In this document: positions 55,576-64,000 of the stretch, piece after piece
Layout of the letters: each line of letters begins with the position of its first letter
Position numbering within the stretch: position 1 is the first letter of the stretch
NCBI RefSeq assembly: GCF_030819175.1
Contig: NZ_JAUTBJ010000002.1
Span: 1,250,001-1,314,000 of the forward strand
DNA length: 64,000 nucleotides
From: Sphingomonas sp. SORGH_AS_0879
Lineage (GTDB): Bacteria; Pseudomonadota; Alphaproteobacteria; Sphingomonadales; Sphingomonadaceae
Direction of reading: 5' to 3'
Program-made: the position numbers and the translations under genes
The notes under the pieces: generated by a model
Seen by the model: only the letters and a program-made list of their open reading frames with translations
Databases searched by the model: none
Told to the model about the DNA's origin: nothing

Positions 55576-56148
55576 ATGGCCGATCTTTCCCAGGCACGTG
55601 TCCTGATGCTCGCCGCCGATGGTTTCGAGACCGTCGAACTGTTCAAGCCCCGCCAGGCACTGGAGGAAGCGGGCGCGACGGTGACGCTCGCCTCGCTCAA
55701 GTCCGATCCGATTCAGGGCATGGAAGGCGACATCAACAAGGCCGAAACCGCGACGCCGGACCTGACCGTCGATGAGGTCGATACCGACGATTACGACGCG
55801 CTGGTCATTCCCGGCGGCACCTGCAACCCCGACAAGCTGCGCCTGAACGAGCGCGCGGTCGAGATCGTCACCGAGTTCATGGAGGACGACAAGATCGTCG
55901 CCGCCATCTGCCACGGCCCGTGGTTGCTGGCCGAGGCGGACGTGATCGATGGCCGCCGCCTGACCAGCTATCCCTCGATCCGCACCGACCTGTCCAATGC
56001 GGGCGCGGACGTGGTGGATGAGGAGGTCGTGGTCGACGGCAACCTGATCACCAGCCGCAAGCCCGACGACATCCACGCCTTCAACCAGGCCATCCTGACC
56101 GCGCTGGAAGAGGAACTGGCCGAGGAGGACGAAACCGAGGAAGCCTGA
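55576..56148 (+). CDS. DJ-1/PfpI family protein
   Basis: A 190-residue class I glutamine amidotransferase-like protein of the PfpI/YhbO type. The nucleophile is C112 in AAICHGPWLLAE, with the supporting Glu18 in DGFETVEL. Such proteins act as stress-induced deglycases/chaperones or proteases; which one applies here is not known. An acidic tail (EEELAEEDETEEA) is unusual. ATG at 55576 follows AGGAG at good spacing. Confidence 0.93.
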   Translation: MADLSQARVLMLAADGFETVELFKPRQALEEAGATVTLASLKSDPIQGMEGDINKAETATPDLTVDEVDTDDYDALVIPGGTCNPDKLRLNERAVEIVTEFMEDDKIVAAICHGPWLLAEADVIDGRRLTSYPSIRTDLSNAGADVVDEEVVVDGNLITSRKPDDIHAFNQAILTALEEELAEEDETEEA

Positions 56149-56152
56149 CACC

Positions 56153-56306
56153 CAAATCCTCCCCATCTTTGATGGGGAGGGGGACCGCGCTCGAAGAGCG
56201 TGGTGGAGGGGCCTTCCGGCGAAGGCGGGAAGGTAGGCGACCGATCCGCCCCTCCACCACCGCTTCGCGGCGGTCCCCCTCCCCAAGCTCGCTTGGGGAG
56301 GATTTC
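56153..56306. repeat. Composite inverted repeat, family B
   Basis: Two family B units, AATCCTCCCCATCTTTGATG with GGTGGAGGGG, and the reverse CCTCCACCACCGCTTCGCGG with CTCCCCAAGCTCGCTTGGGG, separated by about 30 bases. It lies between the DJ-1 gene and the beta-helix gene. No coding capacity is visible. Confidence 0.8.
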
Positions 56307-56398
56307 GCTCTATCCCACGACGGGACACAGCCGGGCGTCGCATCGCTGCTCAAGGCGTGGCAGGATGCGGCGCCCGCTTGTTATTTCAGGATATGTCG

Positions 56399-57325
56399 AT
56401 GCGTCTGCTTCCGTTGCTGCTGATCGGTCTGACCTCCGGCGTCGCGCTGGCTCAGGGAAGCGCGCAGCCCTTCACGGTCGGCGGGCGCGGCTTTCCGACG
56501 CTCCAGGCGGCGGTCGCGGCGATCGGCGATGGCGAGGGCACGATCCGCATCGCGCCGGGCACCTACCGCGAATGCGCGGTGCAGGGGGCGGGGCGCATCG
56601 CCTATGTCGCCGCCGAACCGGGCAAGGTGATCTTCACCCGGATCGCCTGCGAGGGGAAAGCGGCGCTGGTCCTGCGGGGGCGCGGCGCGACGGTCGAGGG
56701 CATCGTGTTCAGTCATATCGAGGTCGGTGACGGCAATGGTGCGGGCATTCGAATCGAGAAGGGCCCGCTGACCGTCAGCAATGCGATGTTCCTCGACAGC
56801 CAGTCGGGCATATTGTCCGCCGAGGATCCCAACAGCGGCGTCACCGTCGATCATTCGACCTTCTCCGGACTGGGCAACGATCCCACCGGCAATGGCGCGC
56901 ATGGCATTTATCTGGGCCGCTACAAGAGCTTGCGCGTCACCGCCTGCCGGTTCGAGCGCGGGCAGGGCGGCCATTATGTCAAGACCCGCGCGCCCTATGT
57001 CGAAGTGCTGGACAGCAGCTTCGACGACAGCCACGGCCATTCGACCAACTACATGATCGACCTGTCCAACGGCGCGAAGGGGCGGATCGCGGGCAATGAG
57101 TTCGTGTTCGGCCGTGACAAGGACAATCACTCGACCCTGATCACCGTCGCGCCGGAGGGGGCGAAGAACGACTCGTCCGGCCTGGTGGTCGAGAACAACC
57201 GCGCGCGGCTGGCGCCGGGGGCGGATTTCAAGCCGGTCTTCGTCGGCAACTGGTCGGGCGAGCCGCTGGTGATCCGGGGCAATATCCTGGGCGCGGGGAT
57301 CACGCCGACGGCGCGGAAATGGTAG
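56399..57325 (+). CDS. Secreted right-handed parallel beta-helix protein
   Basis: A 308-residue exported protein with a signal peptide (about 1-20, cut after ALAQG). The rest is a ladder of short beta-strand repeats typical of pectate-lyase-like right-handed beta-helices (for example VTVDHSTFSGLGN, GAHGIYLGRYKSLRVTACRF, PYVEVLDSSFDDS). An opening motif TLQAAVAAIGDGEGTIRIAPGTYREC is common in such proteins. It may bind or cleave a polysaccharide; no catalytic residues can be claimed. The ATG at 56399 is preferred because AGGA lies seven bases upstream; 56393 is the alternative. Its end overlaps the convergent ligase gene by 26 bases. Confidence 0.85.
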   Translation: MRLLPLLLIGLTSGVALAQGSAQPFTVGGRGFPTLQAAVAAIGDGEGTIRIAPGTYRECAVQGAGRIAYVAAEPGKVIFTRIACEGKAALVLRGRGATVEGIVFSHIEVGDGNGAGIRIEKGPLTVSNAMFLDSQSGILSAEDPNSGVTVDHSTFSGLGNDPTGNGAHGIYLGRYKSLRVTACRFERGQGGHYVKTRAPYVEVLDSSFDDSHGHSTNYMIDLSNGAKGRIAGNEFVFGRDKDNHSTLITVAPEGAKNDSSGLVVENNRARLAPGADFKPVFVGNWSGEPLVIRGNILGAGITPTARKW

Positions 57326-58676
57326 GCGTTCCGGGCCGGGCGCGGCGAAGGTCGGGCCGGGCCCGCGCCTCGCGCGACTTGCGCGACAAATAGGTGTCGA
57401 GCCCGATCTGGGCGGCGATCAACTGATAGAGGAAGGGATTGAACGCGATCCCGACGAACGCCCCGCCCAGCAGATAGATCAGATGCGCATGCTGGAGCGC
57501 GCCCGCCAGTTGCCCGCCCCAGTGCAGCGGATCGTCCGCCTTGCGATAGCGACGGCGCAGCGACTCCATCCGCAACAGCCCGGCGATATTGATGCCCAGC
57601 CACAGGAACAGGCCCGGCCAACCCTGCTCGCCCAGCATTTCGAAATAGCTGGAATGATAGGCGCGGGCACGGTCGGTGGTGACCTTCTGCTCCACCTTGC
57701 TGTCATGCGCCGATCCCCGGACGGTCGTGATGTCATAGCGCAGGCTGTTCTGGAGATAGGCGTTGAACCCCCCGCCGAACGGATTGGAGCTGACATAGTC
57801 GAGCGTCCATTTCCACACCGCCAGCCGGGTCGAGGCGGACTCGTCCCCCTGATAGGTGCGGATGGTGTTCATCCGTTCGGTATAGGAGGCGGGGAGCAGC
57901 GGCACGACCGCCACCCCCGCGACCGCCAGCGCGCCGATATAGAGCAGGCGGCGCTTCACATCGCGCAGCATCAGGACCGCCAGCAGGCCGATGCACAACA
58001 ACCCCGTCCGTGCCGAAGTGCCGACCGGGATCAGCAGGCAGGCGAAGATCAGCCCCAGGCCGAACGCCCGCACCCGCCAGTCGGGCGGGAAGATGGTACC
58101 ATGCTTCATCAGCCACAGGATGACCGGGATGGCCGCCACCGCGACCGCCGAGATGATGCTGCCCTCGTACAATCCGGTATTGTTGACCACCATCAGGTTC
58201 AGCTCGCCATAGCCGCCCCCGGTGAACAGCGTCTTGATCCCCCCGACGATGACGATCGAGGACAGCGACAGGATCATGAACAGCAGCAGCGCCTCGACCC
58301 GCAATCGCGTTCGCAGGGTCAGGGGCAGGAAGACGGCGAAGGCCAGCGCCTTCCACACCCAGTCCCATTTGTCCCTGGCCTCGACCGGAAAGTCCGCGCC
58401 GAAATAGGTGGTGATCGCGCAATAGATCAGCAGCAGCAGGATCGCCCCCTGCCGCGCGGTGAAGCGGCTGTCGCGCTTGTCGTCCGCCAGCGCCCATCCC
58501 CCCAGCGCGGCGACCACCGCGATCAGCGAGATCGGCACCGTGTTCAGCAGATAATAGGTCAGCCGCTGGGGCGAGACGATATCGATATAGATATAGGCCA
58601 GCACCATCAGGAACGGGCGTCGCAGCCCCATGGCGAACAGGCTGAACAGGAATCCGATCAGGAACAGGTCACGCAT
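57300..58676 (-). CDS. Putative O-glycosylation ligase, exosortase-A-associated
   Basis: A 458-residue polytopic membrane protein of the Wzy/O-antigen ligase superfamily. About ten to twelve spans; the large periplasmic loop carries SNPFGGGFNAYLQ and RAYHSSYFEMLGEQGWPGLF, the typical ligase signature with the conserved His. The N-terminal region (FSLFAMGLRRPFLMVLAYIYID, SPQRLTYY) is characteristic of the exosortase-A-associated ligase family. It is thought to attach or polymerise a surface glycan. Start at 58676 overlaps the small upstream ORF by eight bases. Confidence 0.9.
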   Translation of the reverse strand: MRDLFLIGFLFSLFAMGLRRPFLMVLAYIYIDIVSPQRLTYYLLNTVPISLIAVVAALGGWALADDKRDSRFTARQGAILLLLIYCAITTYFGADFPVEARDKWDWVWKALAFAVFLPLTLRTRLRVEALLLFMILSLSSIVIVGGIKTLFTGGGYGELNLMVVNNTGLYEGSIISAVAVAAIPVILWLMKHGTIFPPDWRVRAFGLGLIFACLLIPVGTSARTGLLCIGLLAVLMLRDVKRRLLYIGALAVAGVAVVPLLPASYTERMNTIRTYQGDESASTRLAVWKWTLDYVSSNPFGGGFNAYLQNSLRYDITTVRGSAHDSKVEQKVTTDRARAYHSSYFEMLGEQGWPGLFLWLGINIAGLLRMESLRRRYRKADDPLHWGGQLAGALQHAHLIYLLGGAFVGIAFNPFLYQLIAAQIGLDTYLSRKSREARARPDLRRARPGTPTISAPSA

Positions 58677-58821
58677 CGGGGCGCCGCCCCTGTGCACGGA
58701 GCCGATCGACGCGGGAAGGGCGCTCCTCCCCCTCCTGGTCCAGATCGCGTCGGCCGAGCAGCCGCCATGCCGCGATCAGCATCAGGCCATGGGTGAGCAA
58801 AAGGGCAAAACTGTCGATCAT
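58669..58821 (-). CDS. 50-residue ORF overlapping the O-glycosylation ligase gene
   Basis: An unlabelled short ORF: ATG at 58821 behind an AGAAGGG site, TGA at 58671-58669. It has a hydrophobic N-terminal half (about residues 4-24, FALLLTHGLMLIAAW) and a strongly charged tail rich in Arg, Asp and Glu. Its stop overlaps the ligase start as ATGCGTGA, which suggests translational coupling. It is too short to recognise; a single-span membrane partner of the ligase is the simplest guess. Confidence 0.55.
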   Translation of the reverse strand: MIDSFALLLTHGLMLIAAWRLLGRRDLDQEGEERPSRVDRLRAQGRRPDA

Positions 58822-58917
58822 TGCCCTTCTTTCCGTCCCAAAGCCGTCAACGTCCCCAGACGCTTATAAGCCGCCGGTTGACGCGGCGTTAAGGGGTGGC
58901 ATGACAGGCAAAACGTC

Positions 58918-60141
58918 ATGCGTATCCTGCATATTCTCGATCATGGCCTGCCGCTGCAAAGCGGGTACAGCTTTCGCACCCGCGCGATCCTGAAGGCTCA
59001 GGAGGCGGCGGGGATGACCGTCGCCGCCGTCACCGGGCCGCGCCAGGGGGCGGGGAAGGGCGGTGTCGAGACAGTCGACGGCCTGACCTTCCACCGCACG
59101 CCGGTCCAGGGCGGCGGCGCGGGGCGGCGCGGGGTGATCGGCGAGGGCGCCGGGCTGGCGGCGCAGGTCCGCGCGATCGATTCGGCGGTGAAGGCGTTTC
59201 GCCCCGACATCCTCCATGCCCATTCGCCGGTCCTCGACGCGCTGGCCGGATGGGCGGTGGCGCGGCGGCGCGGCCTGCCGCTGGTCTATGAGATTCGCGC
59301 CTTTTGGGAGGATGCGGCGGTCGGCAACGGCACCGGGGTGGAGGGAAGCGCGCGCTACCGCGTCACCCGCGCCGTGGAAAGCTGGGCCTGTGCCCGCGCC
59401 GATGCGGTGGCGGTGATTTGCGAGGGGCTTCGCGGCGACCTGGTCGCGCGGGGGATCGGGGCGGACAAGATCATCGTCTCGCCCAACGGCGTCGACCTGA
59501 CCCTGTTCGGCCATCCCGTGCCGCGCGACGCAGCGCTGGCGGCGGAGTGGGGGCTGGAGGAGGCCGAGGTGATCGGCTTCATCGGCAGCTTCTATGATTA
59601 TGAGGGGCTGGACGACCTGATCGCCGCCATGACGCGCCTGGTCGCGGCGCGGCCCAAGGCACGACTGCTGCTGGTTGGCGGAGGACCCATGGAGGCGGCA
59701 TTGCGCGCGCAGGCGGAAGCCTCGCCAGTGGCGGATGCGATCCGCTTCGTCGGCCGCGTGCCGCATCAGGAGGTCGAGCGTTATTACGGCCTGGTCGATG
59801 TGCTCGCCTATCCGCGCAAGAAGATGCGGCTGACCGATCTGGTCACCCCGCTCAAGCCGCTGGAGGCGATGGCGCAGGGACGACTCGTGGCGGCGTCGGA
59901 TGTCGGTGGCCATCGCGAGCTGATCCGCGACGGGGTGACGGGCACGCTGTTCCCACCCGACGACCCGGCGGCGCTGGCCGATGCGCTGGCGGATCTGCTG
60001 GGCGATCGCGCGATCTGGGACGCCCGGCGGGCGGCGGGGCGGGCATTTGTCGAAAAGGAACGCGATTGGGCCTCGAATATTCGCCATTACGAACCTGTTT
60101 ACCAGCGGCTATTACACAGGGCGTCGACGAACAGCCTATGA
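58918..60141 (+). CDS. Glycosyltransferase family 4, exosortase-A system associated
   Basis: A 407-residue GT-B glycosyltransferase. The N-terminal acceptor domain starts MRILHILDHGLPLQSGYS, a hallmark of the exosortase-A-linked glycosyltransferase family. The C-terminal donor domain has VSPNGVDLTLF, VIGFIGSFYDYEGLDDLI and the E-x7-E motif region PLKPLEAMAQGRLVAASDVGG. It probably adds a sugar to an exopolysaccharide or protein-linked glycan on the cytoplasmic face. It is divergent from the ligase and overlaps the next gene (ATGA). Confidence 0.93.
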   Translation: MRILHILDHGLPLQSGYSFRTRAILKAQEAAGMTVAAVTGPRQGAGKGGVETVDGLTFHRTPVQGGGAGRRGVIGEGAGLAAQVRAIDSAVKAFRPDILHAHSPVLDALAGWAVARRRGLPLVYEIRAFWEDAAVGNGTGVEGSARYRVTRAVESWACARADAVAVICEGLRGDLVARGIGADKIIVSPNGVDLTLFGHPVPRDAALAAEWGLEEAEVIGFIGSFYDYEGLDDLIAAMTRLVAARPKARLLLVGGGPMEAALRAQAEASPVADAIRFVGRVPHQEVERYYGLVDVLAYPRKKMRLTDLVTPLKPLEAMAQGRLVAASDVGGHRELIRDGVTGTLFPPDDPAALADALADLLGDRAIWDARRAAGRAFVEKERDWASNIRHYEPVYQRLLHRASTNSL

Positions 60142-60836
60142 CCTTCACCGCCACGCCCTCTCCCTATCGCTTCGCCCCCGCCCTGATCGGTGGGGCCGTC
60201 GGTGTGTTCCTCGCCCTTCTGGTGCTGATCGCGCCGGGCTGGCGGCTGGAGATGCTGGTGGCGCAACTGGGGCTGGCCGACCTCGTCTCCGCCGCGCAGC
60301 CGCCGCTGGGGATCAAGGCCCGGTTGCTGCTGGCCGGTGTCGCCGGGGTCGGCGGTGGTGCGGTGGTCTGGGCGATCGCCTATCTGCTCTGGGGGCCGGG
60401 CGGTCTGCTGGCGCGCAAGGCCCCGGTCGAGCGCGAGGATGACGAGGATTATGTGCCCTCGGTCCGCCGTTCCGACCGGCATCCCGACGCGCCGCCGCGC
60501 CGCCCGCTCCATGCCGCCGAACTGGGCGCACCGCCGCCCCCGGCCGACGACGAGGTGATCGAGCGGACGCTGCCCGCCGATCTCGACCAGCCGCTGGCCG
60601 CCTATGACCCCGATGCCATCCTGACGACGCCGCGCGAACCGGTCCGCCCCTTCGCGCCGTTGGACGCGGAGCCGTCCGCGCCGGAACCCATGCCGATCCC
60701 GCCGATGCGCGAGCCCGAGGCCGTCGACCAGGGGGCGGCGCTGCCGCGTCCCGACCGGGCGGAGGAATCGATCGAGGCGATGCTCGAACGGCTGGAGCGC
60801 GAAACCGCTTTGCGAAAGTCGCAACGCCCGCATTGA
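60138..60836 (+). CDS. Membrane protein with Pro-rich cytoplasmic tail
   Basis: A 232-residue protein with two hydrophobic spans (about 12-35 and 62-86) and then a long low-complexity region rich in Pro, Ala, Asp and Arg, ending in a charged helix (SIEAMLERLERETALRKS). I do not recognise a family. The start overlaps the glycosyltransferase stop, so it is likely co-translated and may belong to the same surface-glycan locus. Confidence 0.7.
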   Translation: MTFTATPSPYRFAPALIGGAVGVFLALLVLIAPGWRLEMLVAQLGLADLVSAAQPPLGIKARLLLAGVAGVGGGAVVWAIAYLLWGPGGLLARKAPVEREDDEDYVPSVRRSDRHPDAPPRRPLHAAELGAPPPPADDEVIERTLPADLDQPLAAYDPDAILTTPREPVRPFAPLDAEPSAPEPMPIPPMREPEAVDQGAALPRPDRAEESIEAMLERLERETALRKSQRPH

Positions 60837-60928
60837 GCCGGGGCGTTCCGCCAGGTTATGATCCCCACGCCCGTCGAAATGACGGGCCGACCCGGCGGAC
60901 ATCGCCGTGGCAAGCCGTGGGAGAGATC

Positions 60929-61441
60929 ATGTTGCGAGCCATCATTCCGCTGGGCGTGGGCATCGCGCTGTTGTCCGGTTCCGTCGCGACGGCCAAATCG
61001 ACCCAAAGCTATAGCTGGGGCAAACCCGGATCGTCGCGCGAACTGTTCGACAGCGGCAGCCGCGACTGCATGCTGAAAGCGGCGCGGCGGGATGTGGCCG
61101 GGGACGATGAGGCCAAAAAATATGTTCGTGGCTTCGAGGTGCTCGAACGCGAGAACAACATGCCGGCGGTGGGAAACGACTCCGTGTTCGACAAGAGCGA
61201 GCGGCAGGTCATGCTGCGGCGCATGTACCGCCCCGACCAGCATGTCGATGCTTTGCAGGCCCAGCTTCAGGATGAGGTGAATGGCTGTCTCGTCCGGTCG
61301 GGCTATACCCGCTTCGCGCTGACCAGGGATCAGGAACGCATTCTCAAGCGGCTCCGTCCGGGATCGGAGGAGCGAAAGACCTATCTCTATACCCTGGGGA
61401 GCGACGCCCGGATCGTCGAGGCGCAGAAGGTCGCCGACTGA
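60929..61441 (+). CDS. Exported protein of unknown function
   Basis: A 170-residue protein with a signal peptide (about 1-22, GSVATAKST). The mature part is charged and mostly helical (SRELFDSGSRDCMLKAARRD, RMYRPDQHVDALQAQLQDEVNGC), with two Cys that may form a disulfide. No family recognised. ATG at 60929 follows GGGAGAG; the upstream open frame overlaps the previous gene but has no signal peptide and is unlikely. Confidence 0.72.
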   Translation: MLRAIIPLGVGIALLSGSVATAKSTQSYSWGKPGSSRELFDSGSRDCMLKAARRDVAGDDEAKKYVRGFEVLERENNMPAVGNDSVFDKSERQVMLRRMYRPDQHVDALQAQLQDEVNGCLVRSGYTRFALTRDQERILKRLRPGSEERKTYLYTLGSDARIVEAQKVAD

Positions 61442-61582
61442 CCCAATCCTCCCTGCGCGACAGCGCGGGGAGGGGGACCGCCGCGAAGCGGTGGTGGAGG
61501 GGTGAGGCGGCCTGCCCCACCACCACGCCCTGACGGGCGCGGTCCCCCTCCCCAAGCATGGCTTGGGGAGGATTGAGGGCAT
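61442..61582. repeat. Composite inverted repeat, family B
   Basis: Paired family B units (ACCGCCGCGAAGCGGTGGTGG... and CACCACGCCCTGACGGGCGCGG followed by CTCCCCAAGCATGGCTTGGGG). It starts directly after the stop of the exported protein. Confidence 0.78.
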
Positions 61583-61597
61583 CACGGATCCGAAGCC

Positions 61598-61702
61598 GCC
61601 CCTCCCCTTCAGGAGAGGGGTCGGGGTGGGGCCTTTCAAAGAGCCGTGCGCTGGCGGATGCGCCCCACCCCCCGGCCCCTCCCCTGAAGGAGAGGGGGAT
61701 CA
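61598..61702. repeat. Further inverted repeat (family E)
   Basis: CCCTCCCCTTCAGGAGAGGG with GGGGTGGGGC, facing GCCCCACCCC with CCCCTCCCCTGAAGGAGAGG. Only this copy is seen in the window. It extends the gene-free stretch 61442-61810, which otherwise holds the family B repeat and the acnA terminator. Confidence 0.6.
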
Positions 61703-61728
61703 AGTGCATGTCTCCTGCTGCAACGTAT

Positions 61729-61766
61729 GAAAAAGCCCGCCCGGATCGCTCCGGACGGGCCTTTTC
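61729..61766 (-). terminator. Rho-independent terminator of acnA
   Basis: Read on the minus strand: GGCCCGTCCGGA...TCCGGGCGGGCTTTTTC, a long GC stem and a T-run, 45 bases after the acnA stop. The opposite side also has an AAAAGG run, so it may work both ways. Confidence 0.85.
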
Positions 61767-61810
61767 CTACTCCAAAGGGCGAGCATCGGGCCCGCCCTCG
61801 GGAAAGCCGC

Positions 61811-64000
61811 TTACGCCGCGAGGTTACGCAGCACATATTGCAGGATGCCGCCGTTCAGGAAATATTCCAGCTCGTTGACGGTATCGATGCGGCACTTGGT
61901 CAGGAAGGTCTCGGTCGAGCCGTCCTTGCGGGCCAGGATCACCTCGACATCCTGACGCGGACGGAGACCCGCCACGCCCTGGATGGTGAAGGTCTCGCTG
62001 CCGTCCAGGTTCAGCGTCTCGCGGGTCACGCCCTCGGCGAACTGAAGCGGCAGGACGCCCATGCCGACCAGGTTCGAGCGGTGGATACGCTCGAAGCTCT
62101 CGGTGATGACCGCGCGCACGCCGAGCAGGTTGGTGCCCTTCGCCGCCCAGTCGCGCGACGATCCGGTGCCATATTCCTTGCCCGCGACGATGACGAGCGG
62201 CGTGCCGTCGGCCTTGTGACGCATCGCGGCGTCATAGATCGGCATCACTTCGCCTTCATACCGGGTCATGCCGCCTTCGACACCCGGCACCATCTCGTTC
62301 TTGATGCGGATATTGGCGAAGGTGCCGCGCATCATCACGTCATGGTTGCCGCGACGCGCGCCATAGGAGTTGAAGTCCTTCTTGGCGACCTGATGCTCTT
62401 GCAGGAAGATGCCTGCCGGGCTGTCGGCCTTGATCGAACCGGCCGGGCTGATGTGGTCGGTGGTGATCGAGTCGCCCAGGATGGCGAGCGGCTTGGCCTC
62501 GATGATGTCGGTGACGGGCTTCGGTGTCATCTCCATGCCCTCGAAATAGGGGCGGGTTGGCGACATAGGTCGAAGCGGCGGGCCAGGCATAGGTGTCCGA
62601 TCCGGTCACCTCGATCGCCGACCACTTGGCGTCGCCCGCATAGACATTGCCGTAGCGCGAACGGAACATCTCGTCGTCGATGTTCGCATCCATCAGCGAA
62701 CGGACTTCCTCGTTCGAGGGCCAGATGTCCTTGAGGTACACGTCCTGGCCGTCCTTGCCCTGGCCGATCGGCGTCTCGCGCATGTCCTGCGTGACGGTGC
62801 CCTTCAGCGCATAGGCCACCACCAGCGGCGGGCTGGCCAGGAAGTTGGCACGCACGTCGGGCGACACGCGGCCCTCGAAGTTGCGGTTGCCCGACAACAC
62901 GCTCGCGGCGACGATGTCGTTGCCGTTGATCGCCTTCGAGATCGGCTCGGCGAGCGGACCCGAATTGCCGATGCAGGTGGTGCAGCCATAGCCGACCAGG
63001 TTGAAGCCGATCGCGTCGAGATCGGCGGTCAGGCCCGCCTTGTCGAGATAATCGGTGACGACCTGGCTGCCGGGAGCGAGCGAGGTCTTGACCCAGGGCT
63101 TGGGCTTCAGGCCCAGCGCGTTCGCCTTGCGGGCGACCAGACCGGCGGCGACCAGCACCGACGGGTTCGAGGTGTTGGTGCAGCTGGTGATCGCGGCGAT
63201 CACGACGTCGCCGTCGCCGATGTCATGGCCACGGTCATCGACGGAAACGCGCGCGGGGGCGTCCTTCTTGTACACCTTGGCGAGGTCGGCGTTGAACACG
63301 TCGTCGACTTCGGTGAGGACGACCTTGTCCTGCGGACGCTTCGGACCCGCCAGCGACGGCACGACCGTCGACATGTCGAGTTCCAGCGTGTCGGTGAAGA
63401 CGGGGTCGGCGGCATCGTCATGACGCCAGAAGCCATTGGCCTTGGCATAGGCCTCGACCAGTGCGACATTTTCGTCCGAACGCGCGGTCAGGCGCATATA
63501 GTCGAGCGTCTTGTCGTCCACGGGGAAGAAGCCGCAGGTCGCGCCATATTCGGGCGCCATGTTGGCGATCGTCGCGCGGTCGGCGAGCGTCATCGACGAC
63601 AGGCCGGGGCCATAGAATTCGACGAAGCGGCCGACCACGCCCTTGGCGCGCAGCATCTGGGTGATGGTCAGCACCAGGTCGGTGGCGGTGATGCCTTCCT
63701 GAAGCTTGCCGGTCAGCTTGAAGCCGACGACTTCGGGGATCAGCATCGACACGGGCTGGCCGAGCATCGCGGCTTCCGCCTCGATCCCGCCGACGCCCCA
63801 GCCGAGCACGCCCAGGCCGTTGATCATCGTGGTGTGGCTGTCGGTGCCGACCAGCGTGTCCGGATAGGCGATGGTCGCACTGCCCTTGGCATGGTCGCCC
63901 GTCTCGGTCGAAGCCCAGATGGCCTGGCCGATATATTCCAGATTCACCTGGTGGCAGATGCCGGTGCCCGGCGGAACCACCGAGAAATTGTCGAGCGCCT
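61811..64000 (-). pseudogene. acnA: Aconitate hydratase, frameshifted and 5'-truncated by the window
   Basis: Encodes most of an AcnA-type aconitase, the citrate-to-isocitrate step of the TCA cycle, with a 4Fe-4S cluster. The upstream part (64000 down to about 62553) carries the cluster cysteines in [10 protein letters not shown] and [10 protein letters not shown]. After YVANPP the frame shifts: the sequence has four C on the minus strand (62549-62552) where three would keep NPPYFEGME in frame. The downstream part (62548 to 61811) then holds the swivel domain, with [16 protein letters not shown] and [17 protein letters not shown]. AcnA is usually important for growth, so a homopolymer sequencing error is the likely cause. 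The 5' end lies beyond 64000. Confidence 0.9.

Overview
The window is a 64-kb stretch of a GC-rich alphaproteobacterial chromosome, most likely from the family Sphingomonadaceae (Sphingomonas or a close relative). That placement is inferred from gene content: an exosortase-A-associated O-glycosylation ligase and glycosyltransferase, a Tad/Cpa pilus operon, an ispH-thrB-rnhA operon, split glycine cleavage P-protein genes behind a tandem glycine riboswitch, intracellular PHB depolymerase, and many short GC-rich inverted repeats between genes. I found no phage, insertion sequence, CRISPR array, rRNA or tRNA gene. Most of the window is ordinary housekeeping chromosome.

Layout. 1-2.4 kb: 3' end of dnaJ, a membrane protein and a secreted thioredoxin-like protein. 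2.5-6.4 kb: purB, an EF-hand protein, rplY (bL25) and a TraB/GumN lipoprotein. 6.4-7.7 kb: a tightly overlapped minus-strand operon (XRE regulator plus three small membrane proteins) behind an array of four TGTCA-N8-TGACA-like sites. 7.8-13.8 kb: glyQ, glyS (interrupted in frame by a repeat element) and ppdK. 14-21.5 kb: Tad pilus operon cpaA-cpaB-cpaC-cpaD-cpaE-tadB-tadC, without the CpaF ATPase gene or a pilin gene. 21.5-27.5 kb: a hydrolase, an FAD oxidoreductase, a conserved hypothetical, ispH-thrB-rnhA and a lipoprotein. 27.7-32.7 kb: glycine riboswitch and gcvT-gcvH-gcvPA-gcvPB. 32.8-39.8 kb: SemiSWEET, BluB-like protein, EamA transporter, proS, glutathionyl-hydroquinone reductase, rnr. 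40-44.5 kb: a frameshifted GH20 hexosaminidase facing a GH84 enzyme. 44.8-56.1 kb: ABC exporter, PHB depolymerase, a flavin-type stress protein, putA, a DUF2167-type protein, an MscS channel, topoisomerase IB and a DJ-1/PfpI protein. 56.4-61.4 kb: an exopolysaccharide/exosortase-type locus. 61.8-64 kb: acnA, frameshifted and running off the window.

Genes that work together: gcvT/H/PA/PB form the glycine cleavage system under glycine control; cpaA-E with tadB/C build the Tad secretion and pilus apparatus; topoisomerase IB, MscS and DJ-1 flank a candidate general-stress (EcfG) bidirectional promoter; GH20 and GH84 both act on N-acetylhexosaminides; the ligase, the glycosyltransferase and probably a newly noticed 50-codon ORF belong to the exosortase-associated glycan system.

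The most unusual features are the operator array with its micro-operon, the composite repeat read through in frame inside glyS, a 20-bp perfect palindrome just ahead of the glycine riboswitch, the palindromic stress promoter between topoisomerase IB and DJ-1, and two overlooked small membrane-protein ORFs (48837-48926 and 58669-58821). Two single-base insertions (GH20 gene and acnA) look more like assembly errors than biology.
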